The notes beneath the pieces were generated by a model. It did not search any database, had not been told where the DNA came from, and worked only from the letters and a program-made list of their open reading frames with translations. Shown one piece after another: positions 32,808 to 41,750 of a DNA stretch of 64,000 bases. Source of the stretch: an uncultured Lachnospiraceae bacterium (lineage in GTDB: Bacteria > Bacillota > Clostridia > Lachnospirales > Lachnospiraceae); the NCBI GenBank assembly GCA_910578715.1, contig CAJTRL010000007.1, positions 1 to 64,000 on the forward strand. Reading direction: 5' to 3'. The translations under genes and the position numbers were made by a program. The stretch's first letter is position 1. Every line of letters begins with the position of its first letter.

Positions 32808-34094
32808 ATGAAGGTGCTTTGGGTATGCAATATTATGCTTCCGGCAGTCGCAAAACAGTTAGGTCTTCCATATAGCAGCAGAGAGGGGTGGCTGACTGCG
32901 ACGCTGGACCGGGTTTTACAGGAACAGCATCGTCATCGGATAACATTGGGGATTGCATTTCCGGTGACAGAAGAAATGGGCAATATGAACAGGGAACTGG
33001 TGCTTGCGGGAGACGAGACCTGTGCCTGTTATGGTTTTGTGGAAAATTTGAATACGCCGGAACAGTATGACAGTCATATTGAAACGAGAATGAAAGAAAT
33101 CATTGCGGATTTTGAGCCGGATATGGTGCATATTTTCGGCACGGAGTTTCCGCATGCGCTGGCCTGTGCGCGCGCATACCGGAATCCGTCCAAAACGCTT
33201 ATCAGCTTACAGGGACTGATTTCTGCCTGTGCGGCGGCATATATGGCTGATTTGCCGGGGAAAATACAAAGAAAGACTACTTTTCGGGATTTGGTAAGAA
33301 AGGACAGTTTAAAGCAGCAGCAGAAAAAATTTTACAAGCGGGGGCTGTATGAAAAAGAAGCGCTGCGTCTGACGCAGCATGTGGCGGGGAGAACGGATTT
33401 TGACAGAGAGACGGCTGCCAAAATCAACCCGGATGCGACTTATCATTTTCTGAATGAAACGATGCGGAGCTGTTTTTATAAAGACAGGTGGAAACGCAAT
33501 GCCTGTGTTCCGTACAGCATCTTTTTAAGCCAGGGCGATTATCCGTTAAAGGGCTTCCATTATCTGCTTCAGGCGCTTCCTGCGGTGTTGGAGCAATATC
33601 CGGAAGCGCATGTTTATGTGGCGGGAAATAATATTTTAAGAGGCAATACGACTCAGGACAATCTGAAACTTTCCGGTTACGGAAAATATTTGCGGAAGCT
33701 GATAAAAGATAATCATTTGAAGGAAAAAGTGACAATGCTCGGTATGCTGGACGAAGAGGGCATGAAAGAACAGTTCTTAAAGAGCCATGTATTTGTCTGT
33801 CCGTCCGCGATGGAAAATTCGCCTAATTCCCTCGGAGAGGCTATGCTGCTCGGCGTGCCCTGTGTGGCAGCGGATGTGGGCGGCATCCGCAATCTTCTGA
33901 TAAGCGGCGGCGACGGCGTGTTATATCCGCCCGGAAGCGTGGAAGGACTGGCGGAGAAAATCATTGAAATCTTTACGAAAGAGGCGATTACCGAGAAATA
34001 TTCCGATAACGCCAGAAGACATGCGCGGGAAACGCATGACGCGGACCAGAACTATTATAAACTGATACGGATTTATCAGGATATCATCGGGTAA
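32808..34094 (+). CDS. Glycosyltransferase family 4
   Basis: The 428-residue protein is a GT-B enzyme of the GT4 family. The N-terminal Rossmann domain begins MKVLWVCNIMLP. The C-terminal nucleotide-sugar domain contains LSQGDYPLKGFHYLLQALP, VYVAGNN and VFVCPSAMENSPNSLGEAML, with the conserved acidic residue, and GVPCVAADVGGI. It retains anomeric configuration when transferring a sugar. GAGGG lies close to the ATG. It is one of two GT4 genes in a row. Confidence 0.87.
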   Translation: MKVLWVCNIMLPAVAKQLGLPYSSREGWLTATLDRVLQEQHRHRITLGIAFPVTEEMGNMNRELVLAGDETCACYGFVENLNTPEQYDSHIETRMKEIIADFEPDMVHIFGTEFPHALACARAYRNPSKTLISLQGLISACAAAYMADLPGKIQRKTTFRDLVRKDSLKQQQKKFYKRGLYEKEALRLTQHVAGRTDFDRETAAKINPDATYHFLNETMRSCFYKDRWKRNACVPYSIFLSQGDYPLKGFHYLLQALPAVLEQYPEAHVYVAGNNILRGNTTQDNLKLSGYGKYLRKLIKDNHLKEKVTMLGMLDEEGMKEQFLKSHVFVCPSAMENSPNSLGEAMLLGVPCVAADVGGIRNLLISGGDGVLYPPGSVEGLAEKIIEIFTKEAITEKYSDNARRHARETHDADQNYYKLIRIYQDIIG

Positions 34095-34139
34095 AAGTGA
34101 GGGTCTGCTGAAGCAGACAAATAGCAAATAGGTGTATTT

Positions 34140-35321
34140 ATGAAAGTAACCTTTGTATCGAATTATATCAATCACCACCAGATACCTTTTTCCAATGCGC
34201 TCTATGAGCGGCTTGGGGCGGATTACTGTTTCGTGCAGACGATGCCGATGGAAGAGGAGCGGAAGGCGATGGGATGGGGCGTCGATGTTGGGAAGCTCCC
34301 TTATGTGCGCTGCCTTTATGAGGATGAATATGGATGCCGCAAAGCGATAGCGGAAAGCGACGTGGCGCTGTTTGGCTGGAGCGGACGAGAGGATATTGCA
34401 CAGGAACGGCTCCGTTCCGGGAAAATAACGTTCCGGGTCAGCGAAAGGCTTTACCGGGAAGGACAGTGGAAAGCGGTTTCTCCGCGGGGGCTTATGGCGA
34501 AATACAAAGAGCATTTAAGATATCGGAACCGGGAAGCATATCTGCTGTGCGCCGGGGCTTATACCGCATCGGATTTCCACCTGATAGGGGCTTATCCGGG
34601 CAAAATGTTCCGGTGGGGGTATTTCCCGGAAACAAGAAGATATTCGGAAGAACAGTTTGCTTCCATGAAAAAAGAGGGCCCGCTTCAGATTGTCTGGGCC
34701 GGACGGTTTATTCCGTTAAAACACCCGGAGTATGTGGTAAAACTGGCCGGATGTCTGCAAAAACGGGGGTATGATTTCCGGGTGCATATGCTCGGAAGCG
34801 GAAAGCTGGAGGCGGAAATCCGGGAACAGGTAATTCAGGACGGATTATCGGAGCGATTTGTGTTTTATGGATATCAACAGCCGGATAAGGTCAGAGATGT
34901 GATGGAACAGTGCCATATCCATCTTTTTACAAGCAATTATCTGGAAGGATGGGGCGCGGTTGTCAATGAGGGGATGAACAGCGGCTGTGTGGAAGTGGTG
35001 AATGCCCAGGTCGGCGCGGCACCTTATTTAATTCGACACGGGGAAAACGGTCTGGTTTATCCGAACGATTCCTATCCGGCAATGGAAGCGCTGGTGCTCG
35101 ATTTATTTGAGCACTGGGAGGAGCGGAAGGGAATGGGATATGCCGCTTATCAGACGATTATCCGTGAATGGAATGCGGAGCATGCGGCGGAGGAATTGCT
35201 GCGCTTTGTAAAAGACCTGACGGAAGGAAAAGCGGCGCCCGCCGTGAAAGGGCCCCTGAGCCCGGCGCCGGCTATTGCACCGCGGAAAATGTACGGGGCG
35301 ATGGTGCGGGGGGAGATATGA
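34140..35321 (+). CDS. Glycosyltransferase family 4
   Basis: The 393-residue GT-B protein starts MKVTFVSNYINHHQIPFSNAL and has IVWAGRFIPLKHPEYVVKLA, HMLGSGKLEAEIRE and LFTSNYLEGWGAVVNEGMNS, with VVNAQVGAAPYLI after it. The Glu in NEGM takes the place of the usual catalytic-region glutamate. The C-terminal 25 residues are alanine- and proline-rich and probably disordered. It should act in the cytoplasm on the same lipid-linked glycan. The 45-base gap before it is the longest in this run of transferase genes. Confidence 0.85.
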   Translation: MKVTFVSNYINHHQIPFSNALYERLGADYCFVQTMPMEEERKAMGWGVDVGKLPYVRCLYEDEYGCRKAIAESDVALFGWSGREDIAQERLRSGKITFRVSERLYREGQWKAVSPRGLMAKYKEHLRYRNREAYLLCAGAYTASDFHLIGAYPGKMFRWGYFPETRRYSEEQFASMKKEGPLQIVWAGRFIPLKHPEYVVKLAGCLQKRGYDFRVHMLGSGKLEAEIREQVIQDGLSERFVFYGYQQPDKVRDVMEQCHIHLFTSNYLEGWGAVVNEGMNSGCVEVVNAQVGAAPYLIRHGENGLVYPNDSYPAMEALVLDLFEHWEERKGMGYAAYQTIIREWNAEHAAEELLRFVKDLTEGKAAPAVKGPLSPAPAIAPRKMYGAMVRGEI

Positions 35322-35359
35322 CGGCCTGTTGAAATAGACAGGATATGTTGGAGTATGCC

Positions 35360-36352
35360 ATGGAAAAATCAAAAATTAGCATCATCGTACCTGTATATAA
35401 TAGTCTGAACTGCCTGGAAAGGTGTGTGGACTCCATTTGCGCCCAGACATATGAGAATCTGGAAATTATTCTGGTGGATGACGGTTCCACGGACGGCACA
35501 GGGCAGTTATGCGATAAGCTGGCAGAGCGGGACAGACGGATTTTCACATATCATAAGGAAAACGGAGGTGCGTCTTCCGCACGGAATCTGGGGATTCGGA
35601 AAGCCTCCGGCGAATATATCGGGTTTGTGGACAGTGACGATTATATTGACGCCGATGTTTATCAGAAGATGGCGGAGATTGCGCTTTCGGAGAATTATCC
35701 GGTCGTTCAGATTTCCAGAGACGAAAGGGACGAGGAAGGGAAACGGCTTCCCGATGTCTGCGTGCCGCCGGAAAGGGTAAGATTCTGTGACGCGGAGACT
35801 TTTATAGAAGAACTGCTATTGCATAAGGCGGACTGTTCCTTCTGCACGAAACTGATTCGGAAGGAATTGTTTGCAAAACACCGCTTTCCGGAAGGGGAGC
35901 TGAACGAGGATTTCAAACTGCTGGTTGAGCTGCTGGGAGAGATTCCGGGAATCGCCATTCTGCCGGAACAGGGCTACCATGTGGTATGCCGAAGCGACAG
36001 CACCACAAGAAAACGCTCCGCAGACAGTTTTTCGAGGGTATTTCTCGATATCGTGGAGAATGCCGACAGCATGCAGAAACTTGTGGACGAATCTTATCCA
36101 AAGATGCATGACATTGCGGTTCGGTTTAATCTTTATCAGCGTCTGGATTATATGCTTCATGTTCCGCTTTCACAGATGAATGGGAAAAATGCCTTTTATC
36201 GTAATGTAAAAAGATACCTCAGAAAGCATATCAAAGATACGCTCCGAAATCCGTATCTGACGAAAAAAAATAAGGGGTATCTGCTTTTGCTGACGGCTGC
36301 TCCAAAGTGCGTGCGCCGGGTTCACGGATGGAAGATGAGCCTGAGGAAGTAA
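35360..36352 (+). CDS. Glycosyltransferase family 2
   Basis: The 330-residue GT2 enzyme shows ISIIVPVYNSLNCLERCVDS, ILVDDGSTDGT, GGASSARNLGIRKASGEYI and FVDSDDYIDADVYQKM, followed by the ELNEDFKLLVELLGEI segment typical of capsule GT2 proteins (acidic residue of the acceptor side). I prefer the ATG at 35360, six bases after GGAG, to the in-frame ATG at 35345. It is followed by a GT-C gene one base after its stop codon. Confidence 0.88.
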   Translation: MEKSKISIIVPVYNSLNCLERCVDSICAQTYENLEIILVDDGSTDGTGQLCDKLAERDRRIFTYHKENGGASSARNLGIRKASGEYIGFVDSDDYIDADVYQKMAEIALSENYPVVQISRDERDEEGKRLPDVCVPPERVRFCDAETFIEELLLHKADCSFCTKLIRKELFAKHRFPEGELNEDFKLLVELLGEIPGIAILPEQGYHVVCRSDSTTRKRSADSFSRVFLDIVENADSMQKLVDESYPKMHDIAVRFNLYQRLDYMLHVPLSQMNGKNAFYRNVKRYLRKHIKDTLRNPYLTKKNKGYLLLLTAAPKCVRRVHGWKMSLRK

Positions 36353-36353
36353 A

Positions 36354-38093
36354 ATGTGTATGGGTATCAATTATAAAAAGAACAGAATCTATTCGTTTCT
36401 CTTTCTGCTTGTCTGGTGTTTGCAGATGCTGACGGCAGTTTATTTTTGCTGTCAGAAACAAGGTTTTCACGAGGATGAGTTTTATACTTACTATTCCACT
36501 GCGCGGACGAACGGTTTATTTGTAGAAGACGGCGCGTGGATGGAGCGGGAAGATTATTTTAACGAGTTTGTCGTGCTGAAAGGACAGAGATTTCAATATG
36601 GGCTGGTCAGGCTGGTGCAGTCCTGGGATGTGCATCCGCCCGTATATTATTGGATTTTTCACACAGTCTGCTCTTTTTTTCCCGGACGCTTTTCCAAATG
36701 GTTCGGTCTTGGCATCAATCTGGCGGCTTTCGGGCTCAGCCTGTTTCTGCTTCGTATTCTTGCGATGAAGATAACGGGGCGAAACGAAAAATTATCTCTG
36801 CTTGTCTGTTTATTCTATGGATTTACTCCGGCGGTCATGAGCAGCGTCGTGTTCATACGGATGTATGCGCTGCTTGTGGTATTCGTATACTTGTGCGCGA
36901 TACTGCATATCGGGGTGGTTCAAAGCCGTGCGGACAGACTGCCCTTCTTTAAATTTTTACTGCCGCTTATGATAATTACCTATCTCGGTTTCCTGACCCA
37001 GTATTATTATTTTATTTTCCTGTTTTTTATGGGCTTTGCGTTCTGCCTGTATTTGTTATGGAGGGACAGAAATCTGTGGAACTGCATCCGCTATGGCGGC
37101 AGTCAGGCAGTAGTCTTTGTACTGGCCTATCTGACCTATCCTTCCTGGCCCGGGCAGATGTTCCGGGGACAGCGGGGCGCGCAGGCGACGAGCAATTTCT
37201 TCGATGTTTCCAACACGCTGACACGGATTTCTTTTTTCTGGGAACTGATGAACGAGTATGTATTTGGAAAAATGTTATTGCCGCTATTGATTATATTGTT
37301 CATTATGGCCGTATATCTGGTCTGGCGGAGAAACGCGGGCGCCGGAGCGGGGAAAATGCAGAGCAGTGAAGAGCAGAGCCGGGAAAAGCAGGACAGTGAG
37401 GGTCAGAACTGGAAAAAGCAGAGCAGTGAAGAGCAGAACTGGAAAAAGCAGAACAGTGAAGAGCAAAATCGGGAAAAGCAGAGTTGGCGAGGAAATGACA
37501 GGGTGGTCTGGATATTGCTTTTTTGCGCTGTGTCCGGTTATTTTCTGGCAGTGTCTAAAACCGCGCTGCTGCTCGGCGATACTTCGGTCCGCTATCAGAT
37601 GCCGGTTTACGGGATGGCTGTTCTGCTGTTATTTGGGATGATATGGAAAATTGCAGAACGATTTGGAAAAAAAGGAATTGTGGCAGCGTCTGCGCTGGTT
37701 TTGCTGTGCATGCTGTCCAATCTGTCCGCCCTGTTTTCCGGGCGCGTTGTTTTTCTGTACCCGGAAGCGGAAGAGAGGCTTTGTTTTGCGGAGGAACAGG
37801 CCGCGAGGAATACGCCGGTTATCTGCCTTTATGATGCGGGGCAGAGCTGGTGCGTATGGGACTGCGCGGATGAATTTTTTGAATATGAAAGAATCTATTT
37901 TGCGAGCCAGAACGATACCGTGCCGATTGCGGATGCAGTCGTCGCGGAAAGCGAAGCGCTCGTCGTCTATTTAAGCGGTACTGCGGAAAAACAAGAGCAG
38001 TTACAGCGTATTCTGGACAGCAATCCGAGGCTTACGGAATATGAACTGAAATATCAGGAAAAGTACTGCGACGTCTATTATTTTCACGGATGA
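36354..38093 (+). CDS. GT-C membrane glycosyltransferase-like protein with repetitive loop
   Basis: The 579-residue protein has about eleven membrane helices. The first outside loop has FHEDEFYTYYSTARTNG and a second QSWDVHPPVYYWIFH motif, both typical of GT39/RgtA-like GT-C enzymes that take sugars from polyprenyl-phosphate donors. Between two later helices a glutamine-, glutamate- and lysine-rich cytoplasmic loop is built of four 10-residue repeats (xSEEQxxxKQ). A soluble C-terminal domain follows the last helix. The polyprenyl-phosphate transferase at 25670 could supply its donor. GAGG precedes the ATG. Confidence 0.75.
   Translation: MCMGINYKKNRIYSFLFLLVWCLQMLTAVYFCCQKQGFHEDEFYTYYSTARTNGLFVEDGAWMEREDYFNEFVVLKGQRFQYGLVRLVQSWDVHPPVYYWIFHTVCSFFPGRFSKWFGLGINLAAFGLSLFLLRILAMKITGRNEKLSLLVCLFYGFTPAVMSSVVFIRMYALLVVFVYLCAILHIGVVQSRADRLPFFKFLLPLMIITYLGFLTQYYYFIFLFFMGFAFCLYLLWRDRNLWNCIRYGGSQAVVFVLAYLTYPSWPGQMFRGQRGAQATSNFFDVSNTLTRISFFWELMNEYVFGKMLLPLLIILFIMAVYLVWRRNAGAGAGKMQSSEEQSREKQDSEGQNWKKQSSEEQNWKKQNSEEQNREKQSWRGNDRVVWILLFCAVSGYFLAVSKTALLLGDTSVRYQMPVYGMAVLLLFGMIWKIAERFGKKGIVAASALVLLCMLSNLSALFSGRVVFLYPEAEERLCFAEEQAARNTPVICLYDAGQSWCVWDCADEFFEYERIYFASQNDTVPIADAVVAESEALVVYLSGTAEKQEQLQRILDSNPRLTEYELKYQEKYCDVYYFHG
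37362..37481 (+). repeat. Four in-frame 30-base tandem repeats
   Basis: Units start at 37362, 37392, 37422 and 37452 and encode SSEEQSREKQ, DSEGQNWKKQ, SSEEQNWKKQ and NSEEQNREKQ. They lie in a cytoplasmic loop of the GT-C protein. The length is a multiple of three, so copy-number change would keep the frame. Confidence 0.9.
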
Positions 38094-38228
38094 TTCTGAA
38101 TCTGGCACTGTGAAAGTATTGTTTTGCATTTCTCTGATTATCCCGGAATCAGAAGCACAATTTCAGCCGGAATTACCAACAGTAGCCATATCTTCCATAT
38201 AGTTGCTTCGGAATAGCGGTGCTGTGAG

Positions 38229-38247
38229 GATATACTATTTGTATATC
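38229..38247 (+). promoter_or_regulatory. Palindromic operator over the -10 region of the XRE gene
   Basis: GATATAC-TATTT-GTATATC is a seven-base inverted repeat that covers a TATACT -10 box (38231-38236), 25 bases before the start of the XRE regulator. The position suggests autorepression. No clear -35 box is present. Confidence 0.4.
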
Positions 38248-38271
38248 ATGACAACTGGAAGGTATGATTTC

Positions 38272-38604
38272 ATGGATTGGCTGAGCGTTGGCGAGAATAT
38301 CAGAAAGAAGAGGCTGGCAAAGTCGTGGAAACAGGCGACTCTGGCAGAGATGGTCGATTTGTCCAATTCTTATATGGGAATGATTGAGCGTGGGGAGAAG
38401 GTTCCCAGGCTGGAAACCTTTGTGCATATTACGAATGCGCTGGATACGACTTCCGATGAGATACTGGAGGGCGTGCTGAATAAAGGTTATGAAATACGAA
38501 TGTCCGAGTATATCAGAAAAATCGAAGAACTGCCAAGAGAAGAACGCAGCCAGATTTATGATGTGCTGGATGTTATGCTGAAATACGGACACAGAAGGAA
38601 ATAG
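38272..38604 (+). CDS. XRE-family helix-turn-helix regulator
   Basis: The 110-residue protein has an N-terminal XRE helix-turn-helix (LSVGENIRKKRLAKSWKQAT, LAEMVDLSNSYMGMIERGEK, PRLETFVHITNALDT) and a short helical C-terminus. GGAAGG nine bases upstream fixes the start at 38272. It heads the agr cassette, 42 bases before the response regulator gene, and may be part of the same transcript. A palindrome over its -10 box suggests autorepression. Genes it controls are unknown; the agr genes and the glycan genes are the nearest candidates. Confidence 0.85.
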   Translation: MDWLSVGENIRKKRLAKSWKQATLAEMVDLSNSYMGMIERGEKVPRLETFVHITNALDTTSDEILEGVLNKGYEIRMSEYIRKIEELPREERSQIYDVLDVMLKYGHRRK

Positions 38605-38646
38605 GCGGTATGAATCCTGAAACTGAATGTCTGCCGGAGCGGACAG

Positions 38647-39402
38647 ATGGGTGTGGGTATGTACAAAATAGCAATCTGTGAAGACGATAAAGATTATATT
38701 GAGTATATGAAGCAGATAATTCTGAAAACAGACATCGTAGAGGAAGATATGCTTTTGTTCTATGATTTTTACTCCGGTGAGCAGTTCTGTCAGTATTCGG
38801 ACTTCGATTTCGATTTGGTAATACTGGATATGCAGATGGGGGATATGGACGGTTACGAAACGGCGATGAAAATGCGTAAGATGGGCCATAATTTCCTGCT
38901 CGTATTCTGCTCCGGCGTCGTACAGCCGTTTTCTTTGTCATACAAGGCAAATCCGTTCCGTTATCTGTTAAAGGAATTTTCTGAAGATGAGATGATTAGC
39001 GAGATGGCGGAAGTGATTCATGAGATGAAGGCAAAGAAACAGAATCCTTTTATCATCTGTCAGGCTAAATCCAAAGAAAAAATCAGAGTCTTTCCTGAGT
39101 CGGTCGCCTATATATCTAAGTATAAAGAGTACAGTATTATACATCCTGCCGGTAAACTCGCGGAGTCCTATCTGGGAGAGACTCTGCGCTCCTCTCTGAA
39201 ATTGAATGAAATACATAAAATATTTGACGAAAGCTGTGGGTTTGTCCGGGCGCATAACAGTTATATCATTAATATGTCGTGTATCGTATCGATAGAATCT
39301 CATTATGTGAAACTGACGACAGGAGAATATCTTTCTTTTTCAAGGGCGCGGGCTGGTGAATTCAGGCAGACTTTTGCCAGATTTGCGGCGGCAAAATATT
39401 AA
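38647..39402 (+). CDS. agrA: LytTR response regulator (AgrA-like)
   Basis: The 251-residue protein has a receiver domain (IAICEDDKDYIEYM, then VILDMQMGDMDGYE with phosphoacceptor Asp61) and a C-terminal LytTR DNA-binding domain (SVAYISKYKEYSIIHPAG, GFVRAHNSYIINMSCIVSIE). This is the AgrA plan. It should be phosphorylated by the histidine kinase encoded 55 bases downstream and activate the agrD-agrB genes and possibly the surrounding glycan genes. CGGAG seven bases before the ATG supports the start at 38647; an internal ATG at 38659 has a weaker site. Confidence 0.88.
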   Translation: MGVGMYKIAICEDDKDYIEYMKQIILKTDIVEEDMLLFYDFYSGEQFCQYSDFDFDLVILDMQMGDMDGYETAMKMRKMGHNFLLVFCSGVVQPFSLSYKANPFRYLLKEFSEDEMISEMAEVIHEMKAKKQNPFIICQAKSKEKIRVFPESVAYISKYKEYSIIHPAGKLAESYLGETLRSSLKLNEIHKIFDESCGFVRAHNSYIINMSCIVSIESHYVKLTTGEYLSFSRARAGEFRQTFARFAAAKY

Positions 39403-39457
39403 GCTGTATTGGGTGTATATTTGGAGGAAAGGTCTGGATGCTGAATTGGGGTCGGAA

Positions 39458-40798
39458 ATGATATTTAGGCTGGTACAGATTTTCATATGTGTGTTGGAAG
39501 CATATCTGATAATTGATTTCTTTATGGCTTTTTTCAGGTTTAGAGAATCTGTTGACGGAAAATATACAAAGCTATGGCTGGTAACGGGAACGGCAATATG
39601 TATTCGCGCGATTAATCTTCTGAACAGCACATCGCTTAATATGGCGGCAACTTTTATCATATACTTTTCTATTATTATCTTCTTCTTTCAGGGAAAATTA
39701 TTCAGTAAATTTCTTTATTATATTACGGCGGTCATTATTATGCTCGGCAGTGAATTTCTGGGAGTCATTTTATTGTCTCTGCAGACGGATTTTGCGCCAA
39801 ATCATGTAGAATCCAATCAGGCGGTCATCAGTATTTCGATGCTGAGCCTGAAACTGCTGACGTTTATTTTATATCGTATTATTAAAAGAAATGCGGACAA
39901 TTCTGATAATCATAAAATAAATTTTCAGATTACCTTATGGTATTCTATTATGCCGGTTTCTCTCATTGGAATTATGATTGCGGTAACAAGACTGAATATT
40001 GATTTTACATCGATGGGCTTTGCGCAGATTTTATTGCTGGTAAGCTGTATTCTTGCTCTGATTGGGAGTGTTGCTATTTTCTATGTTTTTGACAGGTATT
40101 CGCAGTCTGTCTGGAAGCTGCGGCAGCAGGAAGTCATGATTACAAAACTGGAAATGGAAGAAAAGCATTATGGACAGGTTGAGCGGGTGAACAGAGAGCA
40201 TGCGGCTTTTCTCCACGATATCCGCCATTATATGAAGGTAATCGGTGAAATGGCGGCGGATAATGACGATAAGGCAATTATACGAATATTGTCCGAACTG
40301 CAGATAAAAGTTTCCAGCACGGAAATGGAGATGTTATGCTCCAATCATTTATTGAACGTTATTTTGAATGAAAAGAAAAAGGATGCGGAAAGGAAAGGCA
40401 TCGGGATGAAAGTTGTTGTTGAACCGGGATTTTCTATCAACCGGGTAACTGATACGGATATCATCGTGATTATCAGCAATTTGCTGGACAATGCGCTGGA
40501 GGCGGCTGAAAAATGCTCCAACGGGTATATAAAAGCATATTTGTTTACCCGGAACAGCCACTTTTCCGTGATAAAAATTGTCAATAATTATGCCGGCCGG
40601 ATAGATGTCAGGGAAGGCAGACTGCTGACCGGCAAGGCGGACAGAATGCGGCATGGATACGGGATTCAGAATGTAGGCAGTATAGCAGAAAAGTATGGCG
40701 GATATCTGCACTATTTTTACGCGGAAGGAGAGTTTACGGCCGTAGTGATATTGCCGGAAGTGATGTCCTGGGATGAAGGGGAAAGTGCGGGAGACTGA
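39458..40798 (+). CDS. agrC: GHKL sensor histidine kinase (AgrC-like)
   Basis: The 446-residue protein has six or seven N-terminal membrane helices (to about residue 215), a dimerisation region with FLHDIRHYMK (His253), and a C-terminal GHKL ATPase with IISNLLDNALEAAEKC (N box) and GYGIQNVGSIAEKYGG (G box). This is the architecture of AgrC, the receptor for a cyclic autoinducing peptide. GGGG six bases before the ATG supports the start at 39458. Its membrane half should recognise the peptide made from the agrD gene directly downstream. Confidence 0.88.
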   Translation: MIFRLVQIFICVLEAYLIIDFFMAFFRFRESVDGKYTKLWLVTGTAICIRAINLLNSTSLNMAATFIIYFSIIIFFFQGKLFSKFLYYITAVIIMLGSEFLGVILLSLQTDFAPNHVESNQAVISISMLSLKLLTFILYRIIKRNADNSDNHKINFQITLWYSIMPVSLIGIMIAVTRLNIDFTSMGFAQILLLVSCILALIGSVAIFYVFDRYSQSVWKLRQQEVMITKLEMEEKHYGQVERVNREHAAFLHDIRHYMKVIGEMAADNDDKAIIRILSELQIKVSSTEMEMLCSNHLLNVILNEKKKDAERKGIGMKVVVEPGFSINRVTDTDIIVIISNLLDNALEAAEKCSNGYIKAYLFTRNSHFSVIKIVNNYAGRIDVREGRLLTGKADRMRHGYGIQNVGSIAEKYGGYLHYFYAEGEFTAVVILPEVMSWDEGESAGD

Positions 40799-40918
40799 TT
40801 TCAGGTGAACTAGGACAGCAGATTTGAAGGGCAATCGACCATAGAAAAAATGATATATGCAAATTTTACCGAAAAAATGTCTAAATTTGCGAATCCTAAC
40901 AAATATAGAAAAAAATCG

Positions 40919-40929
40919 TGTATGATAAT
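40919..40929 (+). promoter_or_regulatory. Possible promoter of agrD-agrB
   Basis: The 164 bases between agrC and agrD are very A+T-rich and contain a TGTATGATAAT stretch that can serve as a -10 region 34 bases before the agrD start. AAATTT recurs at 40861 and 40883, and CGAA at 40870 and 40890, spacings near those of LytTR direct repeats, but the match to known AgrA sites is poor. Confidence 0.3.
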
Positions 40930-40962
40930 GCTATCTAAAATTTTAAGATTGGAGGAATCATC

Positions 40963-41103
40963 GTGAAAAAGAAAAACTTATTTGGGGTAGTGAACTGCCT
41001 GGCATTATTATTCACCGTTTTAACATCTCAGCTTTTGTGCGCGTGGTATTTCCATCAGCCGGAACTTCCCGCTGAAGCGGACAAGTACAGAAAATTTAAA
41101 TAA
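40963..41103 (+). CDS. agrD: AgrD-like autoinducing peptide precursor
   Basis: This 46-residue gene is easily missed because of its size and GTG start; GGAGG lies seven bases upstream. The peptide has a basic, hydrophobic N-terminal helix (residues 1-25), then Cys26-Ala-Trp-Tyr-Phe30, then a charged tail HQPELPAEADKYRKFK. The tail matches the conserved PE-x-P tail of AgrD proteins, and the Cys plus four residues before it matches the five-member thiolactone ring of staphylococcal peptides. I predict processing by the adjacent AgrB after Phe30 and a thiolactone between Cys26 and Phe30. The N-terminal trimming site cannot be predicted. Confidence 0.88.
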   Translation: MKKKNLFGVVNCLALLFTVLTSQLLCAWYFHQPELPAEADKYRKFK

Positions 41104-41108
41104 ACGCC

Positions 41109-41705
41109 ATGTTTGAGCGGACAGTGCAGAAACTGGTGGACGGCCAGATAGAGAAAGGCGCTTTAAAGGAAGAGGACAGGAACATTTACAAGTATGGCTA
41201 TCAGGTAATGATTGAGTTTTTTATCAATGTTATCGTGTCCATAGCGATTGCGGTTCTGTTTCAGGCCTATGAGATTGTCATCGTTTTCACAATCGCTTAT
41301 TTACTGATACGGGGCTATGCGGGCGGGTATCATGCCAGGACAAGTCTCGGATGTTTTTGTTTATCCGCATGTATACTTATAAGCGTCATCGTAATCGTGC
41401 AATTTATAGATGCGGTAAATCCTGCCAGGTGGCTGCTTCTGGTACCGGAGGTAATTGTAACGCCGTTTATTTTGTGGCTGGCTCCGGTGCCTGTTGCGAA
41501 CAGACCTGTTTCGGATAATGAACGGGTTCATTTTCGGAAAAAGGTCTGGCAGATATATTGCATCGAACTGACAACAGCGCTGATTATGCTCTATTTTGGA
41601 TTGACTACATATGCGATGTCGGTTCTGGCGGTACATACTGTACTCTTTGTCATAATAATGCTGCAAATAGTAAAAAATCAAAAAGCTGCGCGGACTGCAA
41701 AATAG
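41109..41705 (+). CDS. agrB: AgrB-family accessory gene regulator peptidase
   Basis: The 198-residue membrane protein has about six helices and the AgrB active site IRGYAGGYHARTSLGC, with His75 and Cys82 spaced as in staphylococcal AgrB. AgrB cuts the C-terminal tail from AgrD and forms the thiolactone ring. Five bases separate it from agrD and it has no strong ribosome binding site, so translation is probably coupled. A terminator stem starts within its final codons. Together with the three genes before it, it completes an agr circuit. Confidence 0.93.
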   Translation: MFERTVQKLVDGQIEKGALKEEDRNIYKYGYQVMIEFFINVIVSIAIAVLFQAYEIVIVFTIAYLLIRGYAGGYHARTSLGCFCLSACILISVIVIVQFIDAVNPARWLLLVPEVIVTPFILWLAPVPVANRPVSDNERVHFRKKVWQIYCIELTTALIMLYFGLTTYAMSVLAVHTVLFVIIMLQIVKNQKAARTAK

Positions 41706-41724
41706 CGGTTCGCGCAGTTTTTTG
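41686..41724 (+). terminator. Rho-independent terminator of the agr cassette
   Basis: CTGCGCGGAC pairs with GTTCGCGCAG around a twelve-base loop, followed by a T run. The stem begins within the last codons of agrB. Confidence 0.8.
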
Positions 41725-41750
41725 TGCGGACAGTGAGCGAACGGGAAGAA

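Noticed and set aside
40861..40893. AgrA binding boxes upstream of agrD
   Set aside because: AAATTT and CGAA recur about 20-22 bases apart, but the match to LytTR direct repeats is too poor to claim.
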